Part shown: positions 43,939-52,776 of the stretch, piece after piece | Layout of the letters: each line of letters opens with the position of its first letter | How positions within the stretch are numbered: position 1 is the stretch's first letter | From: Gammaproteobacteria bacterium HGW-Gammaproteobacteria-13 | GTDB lineage: Bacteria; Pseudomonadota; Gammaproteobacteria; Pseudomonadales; Pseudomonadaceae | Assembly: GCA_002840155.1 (NCBI GenBank) | Contig: PGZH01000006.1 | Coordinates: forward strand, 186,001 to 250,000 | Reading direction: 5' to 3' | DNA length: 64,000 nt | Notes under the pieces: model-generated | The model's input: only the letters and a program-made list of their open reading frames with translations | Databases searched by the model: none | Told to the model about the DNA's origin: nothing | Program-made: the position numbers and the translations under genes

Positions 43939-45471
43939 ATGCTTAGGTTTTTTGTAGGGGCACTGAGGTGGGTCGAAACCTCGCCTGCGTTCGGCAAGCT
44001 GTGCGGCTGGGCCTGCCTGCTTGCGCTGATCGCACTCGCCTCCGAAATGATCGACCCGAGCTACCTGGACCCGTCGCATCAGAAATTTATCTTTCTGATC
44101 GGCGCCCTGGGCATGTGGCGCTACGGCAATGCGGCGATTCACTACACACGCGGTATGTACTTCCTGCACTGGCGCTTCCCGCGCATGCGCAAAGCAGTGG
44201 AGCGCATGGGCGCGGCAGCGCTGCCCGAGCATATGTTCATGGTCGTCACCAGCTTCCGCATTCCGACCCATACCACCTACAAGGTCTATCAGTCGGTATT
44301 TCAGGAAGTTCAGCGCCTGCCCGTGCCCTGCACGATCATCGCCTCGATCGTGGAGAAAGGTGATGAGAATTTCATCAAGGACATCATGCGTCAGGAAGTC
44401 CGCGAGCGTGATGACATCAAACTGATCATCGTTCGCGCCCGCGGCACCGGTAAACGCGACGGTCTGGCCCATGCCTTTCGCGCTCTGTCGCGGCAGATGC
44501 CACTGGAAAACGCAGTCGTCGGCGTGGTCGACGGCGACACCATGATGCTGCCCGGCTGCGTGGAGCGCGCAGTGACCATGTTCGCCTACCTGCCTAGCGT
44601 CGGCGGCCTTACTACCAATGAATTCTGTGAGGTGGAAGGCAGCAAGCTGATGCAGGAGTGGCACACCATGCGTTTCGTCCAGCGGCACATCAACATGTGC
44701 TCGATGGCGCTCTCCAAACGCGTACTGACCATGACTGGGCGCCTGTCATTCTTCCGCGCCAGTGTGATGACCGACCCCGAGTTCATCAAAGATGTAGAGG
44801 CCGACTTTCTCGATCACTGGCGCCTTGGGCGCTTCCAATTCCTTACCGGCGACGACAAGTCTTCCTGGTTTAGCCTGATGCGCTCGGGCTGGGACACCTT
44901 TTACGTACCCGACAGCCACACCCTGACGGTCGAACATCCACCAGACAGCAGCTTCCTGCGCGCGACCCGCCAACTGATGTACCGCTGGTATGGCAACTCG
45001 CTGCGGCAGAATTTTCGCATCACCAAATTACTGGGTATTGAACGCCTGGGCCTGTTCACCATGTACGTGCTCTACGACCAGCGGGTGTCCATGTGGACCT
45101 GCCTGATGGGCTTGAGCGCATCAGTCGTGGCCGGCCTGCTGTTCGGCATCCAGTACCTGCTGCTGTACCTGTTCTGGGTGTTGCTGTCACGCACCCTGGT
45201 GACCCTGCTGTTCTTCTTCAGCAAGCACCCGGTGGACCCGATTTACCCGTTCGTTCTGTATTACAACCAGATCGTCGGCTCGGTGATGAAGGTTTACACC
45301 ATGTTCCACATGGACCGGCAGAGCTGGACCCGGCAAAAAACCACACTCAGCAACGGCAGCGTCAGTTTCGATGCAGCCCTTAACCGATGGACTTCGAAGG
45401 CGATGCTGCTGTCCTCCATCGCCATTTTCTTCGGGGTCATTTCGGTCCTGCTAGATCTCACGCAACCTTAA
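43939..45471 (+). CDS. alg8: Alg8, alginate polymerase glycosyltransferase
   Basis: This 510-residue inner-membrane GT2 enzyme joins GDP-mannuronate into polymannuronate. Membrane segments flank a cytoplasmic catalytic domain with GTGKRDGLAHAFRAL, the donor-binding VVDGDTMML (DxD), the catalytic-base region in FLTGDDKSSW and a RQLMYRWYGNS motif in the place of QxxRW. GGAGG lies about 10 bases before ATG 43939. Its product passes to Alg44. The sequence is close to other Pseudomonas Alg8 proteins. Confidence 0.95.
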   Translation: MLRFFVGALRWVETSPAFGKLCGWACLLALIALASEMIDPSYLDPSHQKFIFLIGALGMWRYGNAAIHYTRGMYFLHWRFPRMRKAVERMGAAALPEHMFMVVTSFRIPTHTTYKVYQSVFQEVQRLPVPCTIIASIVEKGDENFIKDIMRQEVRERDDIKLIIVRARGTGKRDGLAHAFRALSRQMPLENAVVGVVDGDTMMLPGCVERAVTMFAYLPSVGGLTTNEFCEVEGSKLMQEWHTMRFVQRHINMCSMALSKRVLTMTGRLSFFRASVMTDPEFIKDVEADFLDHWRLGRFQFLTGDDKSSWFSLMRSGWDTFYVPDSHTLTVEHPPDSSFLRATRQLMYRWYGNSLRQNFRITKLLGIERLGLFTMYVLYDQRVSMWTCLMGLSASVVAGLLFGIQYLLLYLFWVLLSRTLVTLLFFFSKHPVDPIYPFVLYYNQIVGSVMKVYTMFHMDRQSWTRQKTTLSNGSVSFDAALNRWTSKAMLLSSIAIFFGVISVLLDLTQP

Positions 45472-45488
45472 GTAAAGGCGCGAATGCT

Positions 45489-46634
45489 ATGAGTAGCACC
45501 ACTGTCTTACCTGCAAATGTTGTTCACGAAGCGATTGATGAACGTCAGTTCGTGCGCACCAAAATACCGGCCCGCATCACCCTCGAAGGCAATGGCCTGA
45601 AGGGTTTGGAATGCGAAATACAGGATATTTCCCTAGGCGGCCTGGGCCTGTTGATCGAGCAGCCAATGAAGCTCGGCAGCCTGTTCACTGCGTCGATCCG
45701 GCTGAAGTTGAACAAGATCGACCTGAACATCGACACCAAGGTGAAGATCGTTTCCCAGCGTGGCCAGGAAGTCGGCGCCGAGTTCGTCGAGCTGGATCGG
45801 CAGAAGCGCGACATTCTGCGCTACATCATTTCGGCCTATATGTCCGGCGAGATCGCCGACATCAACGGCCTGTTCAACGTGATGCAGCGTGAAAACTACA
45901 TCAAAGAACGCAAGACCAAGCATGCCAGCGCACGCACACCTGGCGACCGGGTGAAAGCGGCATTGGGCACCCTGCTGTTCCTCAGTGCTGGGCTGGCGGC
46001 TGTCAGCCTAATTCTCTACAAAAGCTATCTGCTGTTCTTCCATATGCCTGCAGCGCAGGCCGTGGTCAGTGCCAATGCTTACATCGTGAGCATGCCGGAG
46101 AACGGCAATCTCAAGTACCTGATCAACGCCGAGCAAACCAGCGTTACCAGCGGTCAGCCGTTGGCCAGCGTATCCACCCAATTGGCCAGCAGCCTGACCA
46201 GCCCGGCCGATGTCGCAGCGCTAGCAGACCTGAGTGCGCCAGATATGGCGGCGCTGCTCGGCCGCGTCACGGTGGAAACCGTGATTGCCAGCCCGTGCGA
46301 CTGCACCCTGTATTTCCCCAAGCCGCGTCTGGATGGCTTTGCCTACAAACAGGACCCGCTGATGCATCTGCTACCGCAGGATCAGCCGCTGCATATCAAG
46401 GCCAGCGTGCCCTTCGAGAAAATGGACAAGCTGGAGCGCGTGCACTCGGTTGAGCTACGTGTACTGGGCAGCCACGACACCATCGCCGGGGAAATCGTGG
46501 CCAGCCGCCTGGACGAGGTCAACCAGATGGTCGAACTGACCATCAAGCCGGAAAGCGAGCTGCCACTCAGTGCCTATCAGCTACCTGCGGCCGTCGACTT
46601 CGGGCTCGGCCTGCCCCTGCGCTGGACATTCTGA
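45489..46634 (+). CDS. alg44: Alg44, PilZ-domain c-di-GMP receptor of the alginate polymerase
   Basis: This 381-residue bitopic protein has a cytoplasmic PilZ domain (about 15-120) with both c-di-GMP motifs, RQFVR (RxxxR) near residue 18 and DISLGG (DxSxxG), then a membrane helix (ALGTLLFLSAGLAAVSLILY, about 165) and a periplasmic part like a membrane-fusion protein. c-di-GMP binding switches on Alg8, so the polymer is under c-di-GMP control. ATG 45489 is chosen because the in-frame upstream start lies inside alg8. Confidence 0.94.
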   Translation: MSSTTVLPANVVHEAIDERQFVRTKIPARITLEGNGLKGLECEIQDISLGGLGLLIEQPMKLGSLFTASIRLKLNKIDLNIDTKVKIVSQRGQEVGAEFVELDRQKRDILRYIISAYMSGEIADINGLFNVMQRENYIKERKTKHASARTPGDRVKAALGTLLFLSAGLAAVSLILYKSYLLFFHMPAAQAVVSANAYIVSMPENGNLKYLINAEQTSVTSGQPLASVSTQLASSLTSPADVAALADLSAPDMAALLGRVTVETVIASPCDCTLYFPKPRLDGFAYKQDPLMHLLPQDQPLHIKASVPFEKMDKLERVHSVELRVLGSHDTIAGEIVASRLDEVNQMVELTIKPESELPLSAYQLPAAVDFGLGLPLRWTF

Positions 46635-46642
46635 GGTTGCCC

Positions 46643-48118
46643 ATGCAGGTCAGATCCCTCATTTGCACCGCCGCCCTGACGCTGTCACTGAGTGGCGGCG
46701 TGCAAGCAGCACGTAGCCTTGAGCAAGTTCGCTATGCGCTGTTCCAGGACGGCCAGGCGCAGGTCGAAGAAGACCTGCGCCATCTGGCAGGACGTGGCGA
46801 CCTGGCCGCCATGCGCTTGCTCGGCGAAGTGCTGATCAGCCGCAGCCCGAGTAATGCAGCGCAAGCCATCACGCTGTTCAAACAGTCATTTGCCGACGGC
46901 CGCGGCGACATCGGCGCACTGATCCCACTGGCACGTCTGGTGGACTACAAACCACGCTTGCGCGAGGCCAACCGAACCTATATTCGCCAAGCGCTCGAGC
47001 GCTTCGCCGCCGGTCGTGACTTTATTGCTGTCGATACGCGCCTCGAAGTGTTCCTGGTCTACCCGGAGCTATTTCAACCGGCTGAGGTTGCACGGCTGAT
47101 CGAACTCTATGACCGCGCCTGCCTGCTGTACTGCCACGCCCCGCTGTATCGCGCTGTTGCAGCGGTGCATAACGGTGATCGAGCGGATGCCGAGAAATGG
47201 TTCAAGCTCGCCGTGGAAAGCGATACACGGGCGGTGTATCGCTACTACGAGTTCCTCGGTGAAGAACGCAATTCGCGCTTTCGCGCCTTCGCCACCGAAT
47301 TGAGCCCACGCATGCAGGCACTGCCGGTTGATCTGGTGCACCGCATTGGCCAGCAACTGACCAACGTGCGCAACGCCGAAATCAGTGCCTATAACAACAG
47401 CCGCCCGCAGACCCGTGCAGATACGCCCGAGGAAGTGAAAGCTCGCGACCTCAAGGCCCAGGCACACGCCAGCCTGGTCGAACAACTCGACCGTGAAGTC
47501 CTGCAGTGGCTGGACAATGCCATTGAGCGCAACTTCGGCCCGGCCATGCTGAGTAAAGCCGGCTTCCTGATGACCGCCCCGGACCGCTATGGCCCAGAGC
47601 CGGTCGAGGCCCTGATCCAGCGCCTCGAACAACGCCAGGGCGAACACCTGACCCTGAGCATGGCCGAGCGGGAGCAACCGATCACCCCGCAGCGCATAAA
47701 AGCCTTGCGCGCCAGTTTTCACCTGGTGCTCTGGCGCACGCTCGACCCACTGTTGAGCCAACGTCTGATTGCCGAACTGCAGGCCGAGCACTACGAAGAA
47801 GCCGTGCTCCTCGAAGGTGACCTGTACAGCCAGGGCGGGCTGGATGAGCCCGATCAGGACCGCGCCTTGGCGCTGTACATGCAAGAGGCACAGAAAGGCT
47901 CCGCCAACGCCCTGCTACGCATCGCCCGGCTGTACACCTACGGCCGTGCCATCTGCCGCGATAACGCCAAGGCCTACACCTTCGCCTATGCCGCCCACGA
48001 ACTGGGCGACCAACGCGCCACAGACCTGATGCTGGCCCTGCAGACGCGCATCACCCCACAGCAGCGTGATGTAGCCACTGCCGACGGCAATCGCCTTATC
48101 GAGGAATCAGCACTGTGA
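46643..48118 (+). CDS. algK: AlgK-like TPR/Sel1 periplasmic protein, divergent and without a lipobox
   Basis: This 491-residue protein sits exactly where algK should be. It starts with MQVRSLICTAALTLSLSGGVQA, an ordinary signal peptide ending at AlaXAla; no Cys follows, so it lacks the lipobox by which P. aeruginosa AlgK is anchored in the outer membrane. Helical TPR/Sel1-type repeats follow (LAGRGDLAAMRLLGEVL, DRALALYMQEAQKGSANALLRIARLYTYG). Overall likeness to AlgK is weak. It should still bridge Alg44/AlgX and AlgE in the periplasm. GAGG precedes ATG 46643, overlapping the alg44 stop region. Confidence 0.78.
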   Translation: MQVRSLICTAALTLSLSGGVQAARSLEQVRYALFQDGQAQVEEDLRHLAGRGDLAAMRLLGEVLISRSPSNAAQAITLFKQSFADGRGDIGALIPLARLVDYKPRLREANRTYIRQALERFAAGRDFIAVDTRLEVFLVYPELFQPAEVARLIELYDRACLLYCHAPLYRAVAAVHNGDRADAEKWFKLAVESDTRAVYRYYEFLGEERNSRFRAFATELSPRMQALPVDLVHRIGQQLTNVRNAEISAYNNSRPQTRADTPEEVKARDLKAQAHASLVEQLDREVLQWLDNAIERNFGPAMLSKAGFLMTAPDRYGPEPVEALIQRLEQRQGEHLTLSMAEREQPITPQRIKALRASFHLVLWRTLDPLLSQRLIAELQAEHYEEAVLLEGDLYSQGGLDEPDQDRALALYMQEAQKGSANALLRIARLYTYGRAICRDNAKAYTFAYAAHELGDQRATDLMLALQTRITPQQRDVATADGNRLIEESAL

Positions 48119-49515
48119 GACTCAACATCACCTTCAGCCCCATGACACTGGTGCTGGCCTGCCTACCGCTGGCCGCGCTGCATGCCGAAGAAACCGCCGC
48201 CCCCACGCCGGAGTTGGAGCCCGTTACCTCGCTGGTGACCCACAAACTGTTCCTGCGCAGTGGCTACGGCCCTGACGAAACACGCCTGGGCGAAGATCGC
48301 CGCAGCTTCTTCAGCCTGCGTTACGAGCCCTCCTATCGCTGGTACTCACCCGAGCAACGCTGGGCGAAGTGGGAAGCGTTCGGCCGTTTGTGGCTGAACT
48401 ACGACACCGACCCGAATGCACTGCAGGATACCGAGGGCAACAGCGACAGCCAGTCGAGTCGGCGCCACGCCTATGCTGAAGCCCGCGAGTTCTATGTGCG
48501 GCGTAACCTGTTGGGCGACGACCCGCGCTTCTCTCTGACCTTCGGCCGCCAGCGCTTCAGTGATCGTTTTGGCATCTGGTGGGACGACAGCCTGGAAGCC
48601 CTGCGCCTGGACTACAACGACACTTTCGCCAGTGGTTTTGTCGCGGTTGGCGAAAAATTCTATTACTACAACTCGGACGACAACCGACTCGATCCGCGCG
48701 ACAAGAAGATTCGTTATCTGATGGCCGAGTACGCCTGGCGCTGGCATGCCGACCATTGGCTAGGCGCTCGCCTACTGCACGAAGACGATTACTCGGGCAG
48801 CTCACGGGCTGATCGCCAGGACTTCGACGGCCTGCGCTATGGCGTATTCCTGCGCGGCGACACACGCCAACTGACCGCCCTGATCAGCGACTACCACCTG
48901 GAAGTTGCCGCTCTCGACGGCGACCTGGAAACCACGCAAAGCAATGGTCTGCGCACAAGCGGCGACAAAACAGGCTGGGCAGTAGTGGCTGACATCGGCA
49001 AACGCTTTGACACTCTGCCGTGGACCCCGCGGGTTGCCCTCACGGCAGGCATAACTGACCGCCCGGATGACAGCGGCAACGATGGTTTCAACCTCAATCG
49101 CATTCAATCCGATCGGCGCAACGATCCGCTCAGCTACAGCAGCCGCCTGGTCAGCAACCTGGTCGGGGTCAACCTGAGCAACCTGGCGTTCTATGGTGTG
49201 GCGCTGGAAACCCAGCCTACTGATCGGACTGCGCTGGATGTGCGCCTGAGCGACCTACGCCTGCGCAACCGCAGCGCCCAATTACCTCTGCGCACCATCG
49301 CCCCAACCACCGAAGATGAGGTGCGCGATACGCGTTCTTCCCATCTGGGCCAGGCCCTGGACATCAACCACTACTGGCGCATGTTCCCGTTGGCCTATGA
49401 CGGCAAGCGCGTACAACTCAACACCCTGACCAGCCTGAGTTACTTCCGGGCCGGCAGTGCGCTGGAGATCGGTGACGACTACCAGCTGACCCTGGGCATC
49501 ACCCTGAGTTACTGA
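48115..49515 (+). CDS. algE: AlgE, alginate export outer-membrane porin
   Basis: This 466-residue beta-barrel protein has a signal peptide (LVLACLPLAALHA) and strands with alternating hydrophobic residues: LFLRSGYGPDETRLGEDRRSF, KWEAFGRLWLNYDTD, REFYVRRNLLGDDPRFSLTFGRQRFSDRFGIWWDD; the C-terminus YQLTLGITLSY fits BAM recognition. It forms the anion-selective pore for alginate. GTG 48115 overlaps the algK stop. Slightly shorter than P. aeruginosa AlgE (about 490). Confidence 0.92.
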   Translation: MRLNITFSPMTLVLACLPLAALHAEETAAPTPELEPVTSLVTHKLFLRSGYGPDETRLGEDRRSFFSLRYEPSYRWYSPEQRWAKWEAFGRLWLNYDTDPNALQDTEGNSDSQSSRRHAYAEAREFYVRRNLLGDDPRFSLTFGRQRFSDRFGIWWDDSLEALRLDYNDTFASGFVAVGEKFYYYNSDDNRLDPRDKKIRYLMAEYAWRWHADHWLGARLLHEDDYSGSSRADRQDFDGLRYGVFLRGDTRQLTALISDYHLEVAALDGDLETTQSNGLRTSGDKTGWAVVADIGKRFDTLPWTPRVALTAGITDRPDDSGNDGFNLNRIQSDRRNDPLSYSSRLVSNLVGVNLSNLAFYGVALETQPTDRTALDVRLSDLRLRNRSAQLPLRTIAPTTEDEVRDTRSSHLGQALDINHYWRMFPLAYDGKRVQLNTLTSLSYFRAGSALEIGDDYQLTLGITLSY

Positions 49516-49532
49516 CCGAGAGAAGCGCCAGC

Positions 49533-50966
49533 ATGATCTTCGCCTCCAACGTATTTCTGTTCCTGTTTCTGCCGGTGTTCCTGCTCTGCTATTACATAGC
49601 CAAGGACCACTGGCGCTCGTACGTGATCGTGCTTGGCAGCTACCTGTTCTATGCCTGGTGGCGCCCAGATTTCCTTCTGCTGTTCGTCGCCATCTCGTAC
49701 TGGAACTACTGGTTCGGCCTGCGCATCAAGGCGCGGATGGATGCTGGCGAAAAGAAAATTGCCTTTCGCCTGCTAACCGTCGGGGTCATCGGCAACCTGG
49801 CCACCCTGGGCTACTTCAAATACGCCAACTTCGGTGCCGATGTACTCGTCGCAGTGCTGGAGCCACTGGGCATCAATACCTTCACCCTTGAACACATCAT
49901 CCTGCCGCTGGGGATCTCCTTTTACGTATTCCAGGCGCTGAGCTATATCGTCGACATCTATCGGCGTAATGCAGAACCTACCGAACGCTTTGTCGACTTC
50001 GCGGCCTACATTGCGCTCTTCCCGCAACTGATTGCCGGGCCAATTCTGCGTTACAGCCTGATCGATAAACAGCTCAAGCAGCGCACCCACTCCATGGAGC
50101 TGTTCTCCCTCGGCGCTTGTCGCTTCATGCTCGGGTTTATCAAGAAGGTGCTGATCGCCGACTCCCTGGCACCGATGAACACCCTGTTTATTGGCGGTGG
50201 CGGCGAGTTGCAGATGGCCGATGCCTGGTTCGGCATACTTATCTCGGCACTGCAGTTGTATTTCGACTTCTCCGGCTACAGCGACATGGCCATAGGCCTG
50301 GGCATGATGATGGGCTTCCGCTTTGCGGAGAACTTCAACCAACCCTATATCGCACAGAGCATTACCGAGTTCTGGCAACGCTGGCACATGACCCTGGCCG
50401 ACTTCCTGCGCGACTACGTGTATATGCCGCTGGTGCGTAAACGCCTGGTCGGCATGCTCACCGGACTGGTTATCACCATGATCCTATCCGGGCTCTGGCA
50501 CGGGCCAAGCTTCGCCTTCATCTTCTGGGGGCTGTTCTTCGGTATCGCAATGGTGCTCGAACGCAAACTGGGCATCGCGACCAAGGTCACCACGCCTTAC
50601 AACTTCTGGCGCAATGTGCGCTGCATGCTGCTGCTGGCCTCCTGCATGCCGCTGTTCTTCACCGGCAACCTGCCACACAGCCTGGAAATCTACCAGGCCC
50701 TGATCGGCCTGAATGGTTTCGGTTCACTGGACATGTATTGGTTTGGCACCTCAGCCATGACCCTGACGTTCACCCTGATTGCGCTGCTGTGGATCGTCAT
50801 CGCTGGTGGCATCAACATTCGTTACTACGCCGGAACCAACAAAGATCAGTACTTCATGCAGCGCGTCAGCGGACTCAGCGCATTGCTGTTGTGGGCAGGT
50901 TTCCTCCTGACGCTCAGCCGCCTGGCAGCCAACTCCTTTTCACCTTTCCTGTACTTCCAGTTCTGA
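49533..50966 (+). CDS. algI: AlgI, MBOAT alginate O-acetylation protein
   Basis: This 477-residue multispanning enzyme of the membrane-bound O-acyltransferase family passes acetyl groups across the inner membrane for transfer to mannuronate. It shows FLFLPVFLLCYYIAKDHWRSYVIVLGSYLFYAWWRP, FFDFSGYSDMAIG-like YFDFSGYSDMAIGLGMMMG, and the catalytic-His motif LSGLWHGPSFAFIFWGL. It follows algE here, whereas in P. aeruginosa algG-algX-algL come in between. It is coexpressed with algJ and algF as one acetylation block. Confidence 0.94.
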   Translation: MIFASNVFLFLFLPVFLLCYYIAKDHWRSYVIVLGSYLFYAWWRPDFLLLFVAISYWNYWFGLRIKARMDAGEKKIAFRLLTVGVIGNLATLGYFKYANFGADVLVAVLEPLGINTFTLEHIILPLGISFYVFQALSYIVDIYRRNAEPTERFVDFAAYIALFPQLIAGPILRYSLIDKQLKQRTHSMELFSLGACRFMLGFIKKVLIADSLAPMNTLFIGGGGELQMADAWFGILISALQLYFDFSGYSDMAIGLGMMMGFRFAENFNQPYIAQSITEFWQRWHMTLADFLRDYVYMPLVRKRLVGMLTGLVITMILSGLWHGPSFAFIFWGLFFGIAMVLERKLGIATKVTTPYNFWRNVRCMLLLASCMPLFFTGNLPHSLEIYQALIGLNGFGSLDMYWFGTSAMTLTFTLIALLWIVIAGGINIRYYAGTNKDQYFMQRVSGLSALLLWAGFLLTLSRLAANSFSPFLYFQF

Positions 50967-50976
50967 GGATGCGCCC

Positions 50977-52080
50977 ATGTTTCCCGTGATGAACTCGGCC
51001 AGCAAGATCAACGGCATCCTTTTCTGCGTGATGCTGTTTGGCATGTTCCTGTACTCCCTGCCGGCGGTTTTCGGCTTCGCCGGCACTCAGACCCAGGCCA
51101 TGTCCCTGTTTCTCGACGGCAAACTGGTACGCCAGTTTGAGCAGTACTATGACAAGCGCCTGTTTCTGCGCGACCCGTCCGTCAAACTGTGGGCCAATAT
51201 CCAGCATGCGATCTTCCGTGAAGGCGCCAGCGGCGTTGTGCTGGGGCGTGATGGCTGGCTGTTCACTAACCAGGAATACCTGGTGCCCAATGACCTCGAG
51301 CGCAACCTGGATAAGCAGCTGGCGCAGATCAGCAAAGTTCAAACGCAGCTGGCGCAGCAAGGCAAACGCCTGATTCTGCTACCCATCCCGATGAAGCTGG
51401 ACACCTATGCCCAGCATGCTGCCTACGCACCCACAGCGCAGCTAACCGGCCTGTATGAGCGTTTTAGCGAAGAACTGCGCGAGCGCGGCATCGACACGGT
51501 AAACCTGCGCAGCGCCTATCTGTCAGCAGCGGCGGATGAGCAGCTGTTCTTGCGCAACGACACCCATTGGAGCCCGAAAGGCGCCGAGCTTGCCGCACAG
51601 ACCCTGGCGCTGCAGTTCCCCGAGTTACGCGCGGATACGGCTTACGCCACCCGCGCAGTCAGCGAGAAGGAAGTGCTGGGGGATTTGCTCAACTACCTGA
51701 AATTCGATCCTCGACTTGCCCCCGCCTACTTCGAGCCCGTGCATATCAGCCTCTACGAAACCCTGAAGCAGGATCAAAGCATTGCCGCCGACAGCCTGTT
51801 CGGCGACGAAGGCCTGTCACTGGCACTGGTGGGCACCAGCTATACCCGTATCGACGACTGGAACTTCATCGGCTTTCTCAAACAGGCGCTGCAACGTGAC
51901 CTGATCAGCGTTGCGCTGGAAGCACGCGGGCCGTTCCAGTCCATGGATGAGTTCCTCGCCAGCCCAGCTGCCGCAAGCAGCGACCTGCAAACCATCATCT
52001 GGGAATTCCCCCTGCGCACTCTGCTCGCCCAGCGCCAGATTCCCTCGGCCTTGGCCACCCCAACCACTGCACAACACTAA
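50977..52080 (+). CDS. algJ: AlgJ, alginate O-acetyltransferase (SGNH-like)
   Basis: This 367-residue protein has one N-terminal signal-anchor (ILFCVMLFGMFLYSLPAVFGF) and a periplasmic SGNH/DHHW-type domain: DGWLFTNQEYL, the Asp-His pair in RNDTHWSPKGAELA, and the nucleophile Ser in LVGTSYTRIDDW. It works with AlgI and AlgF in O-acetylation. Motifs are complete, so acetylation should be active. ATG 50977 is used; 50989 is a possible alternative. Confidence 0.93.
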   Translation: MFPVMNSASKINGILFCVMLFGMFLYSLPAVFGFAGTQTQAMSLFLDGKLVRQFEQYYDKRLFLRDPSVKLWANIQHAIFREGASGVVLGRDGWLFTNQEYLVPNDLERNLDKQLAQISKVQTQLAQQGKRLILLPIPMKLDTYAQHAAYAPTAQLTGLYERFSEELRERGIDTVNLRSAYLSAAADEQLFLRNDTHWSPKGAELAAQTLALQFPELRADTAYATRAVSEKEVLGDLLNYLKFDPRLAPAYFEPVHISLYETLKQDQSIAADSLFGDEGLSLALVGTSYTRIDDWNFIGFLKQALQRDLISVALEARGPFQSMDEFLASPAAASSDLQTIIWEFPLRTLLAQRQIPSALATPTTAQH

Positions 52081-52094
52081 TTAGAGGTGCTTTT

Positions 52095-52742
52095 ATGCCT
52101 GTTTCCATATTTCGCGCGTTGAGCGTACTGCTCCTGACATTCAGCTGGGGCATCAGCCAGGCCGCCCAGGACGGTAATGCCGACCTGTATGACGCAGTGG
52201 CTCCAGCCAACTCGGCATTTGTCCGCGTGCTGAACCTGAGCGAACGCAATATCGAAGTCACCCTCAGCGGCAAGAACAAACCCCAGGCCGTCACCAGCGG
52301 CCAATTTGGCGGCTATCGCTTCGTTGCGCCGGGCAAGCAGCGAATTGCCGTGGGCGACAAGGCACTGGAAAGCGAGCTGAAAGCCAACACCGCAAGCACA
52401 GTGATCTACCGTGACGGCGAACTGCTGCTGATCGCCGACCAGTTCGTCAATGAACCACGCAAAGCGCAGATCGCGTTCTACAACCTCACCGAGAAGCCCG
52501 CTGCATTGAAGACAGTCGACGGCCAACACGTGGTGGTGGAGATGATCACCCGCGACCAGACCGGCAGCCGCATGGTCAATGAGCTGAAGATCGCTTTCGC
52601 CGCTTATGCCGAGGCTGACAAGCTGGCCAGCTTCGATGAGTTGTTCCTGAAAAAGGGCCGCTCCTACAGCTATGCCCTGCTGCCCGCTGGCAATGGCTAC
52701 CGTGCGATTACCCTGGCTAACAGTATCGACCCCACCGAATGA
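52095..52742 (+). CDS. algF: AlgF, periplasmic alginate O-acetylation adaptor
   Basis: This 215-residue periplasmic protein has a signal peptide (ALSVLLLTFSWGISQA) and two beta-sandwich domains: ADLYDAVAPANSAFVRVLNLSERNIEVTLSGK is the AlgF signature and GRSYSYALLPAGNGYRAITLANSIDPT closes it. AlgF links the AlgI/AlgJ membrane machinery to AlgX. AGAGGTG precedes ATG 52095. Confidence 0.93.
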   Translation: MPVSIFRALSVLLLTFSWGISQAAQDGNADLYDAVAPANSAFVRVLNLSERNIEVTLSGKNKPQAVTSGQFGGYRFVAPGKQRIAVGDKALESELKANTASTVIYRDGELLLIADQFVNEPRKAQIAFYNLTEKPAALKTVDGQHVVVEMITRDQTGSRMVNELKIAFAAYAEADKLASFDELFLKKGRSYSYALLPAGNGYRAITLANSIDPTE

Positions 52743-52776
52743 ACCCTGGCCTGGCGGTTATACAAGTGAGCGGACG

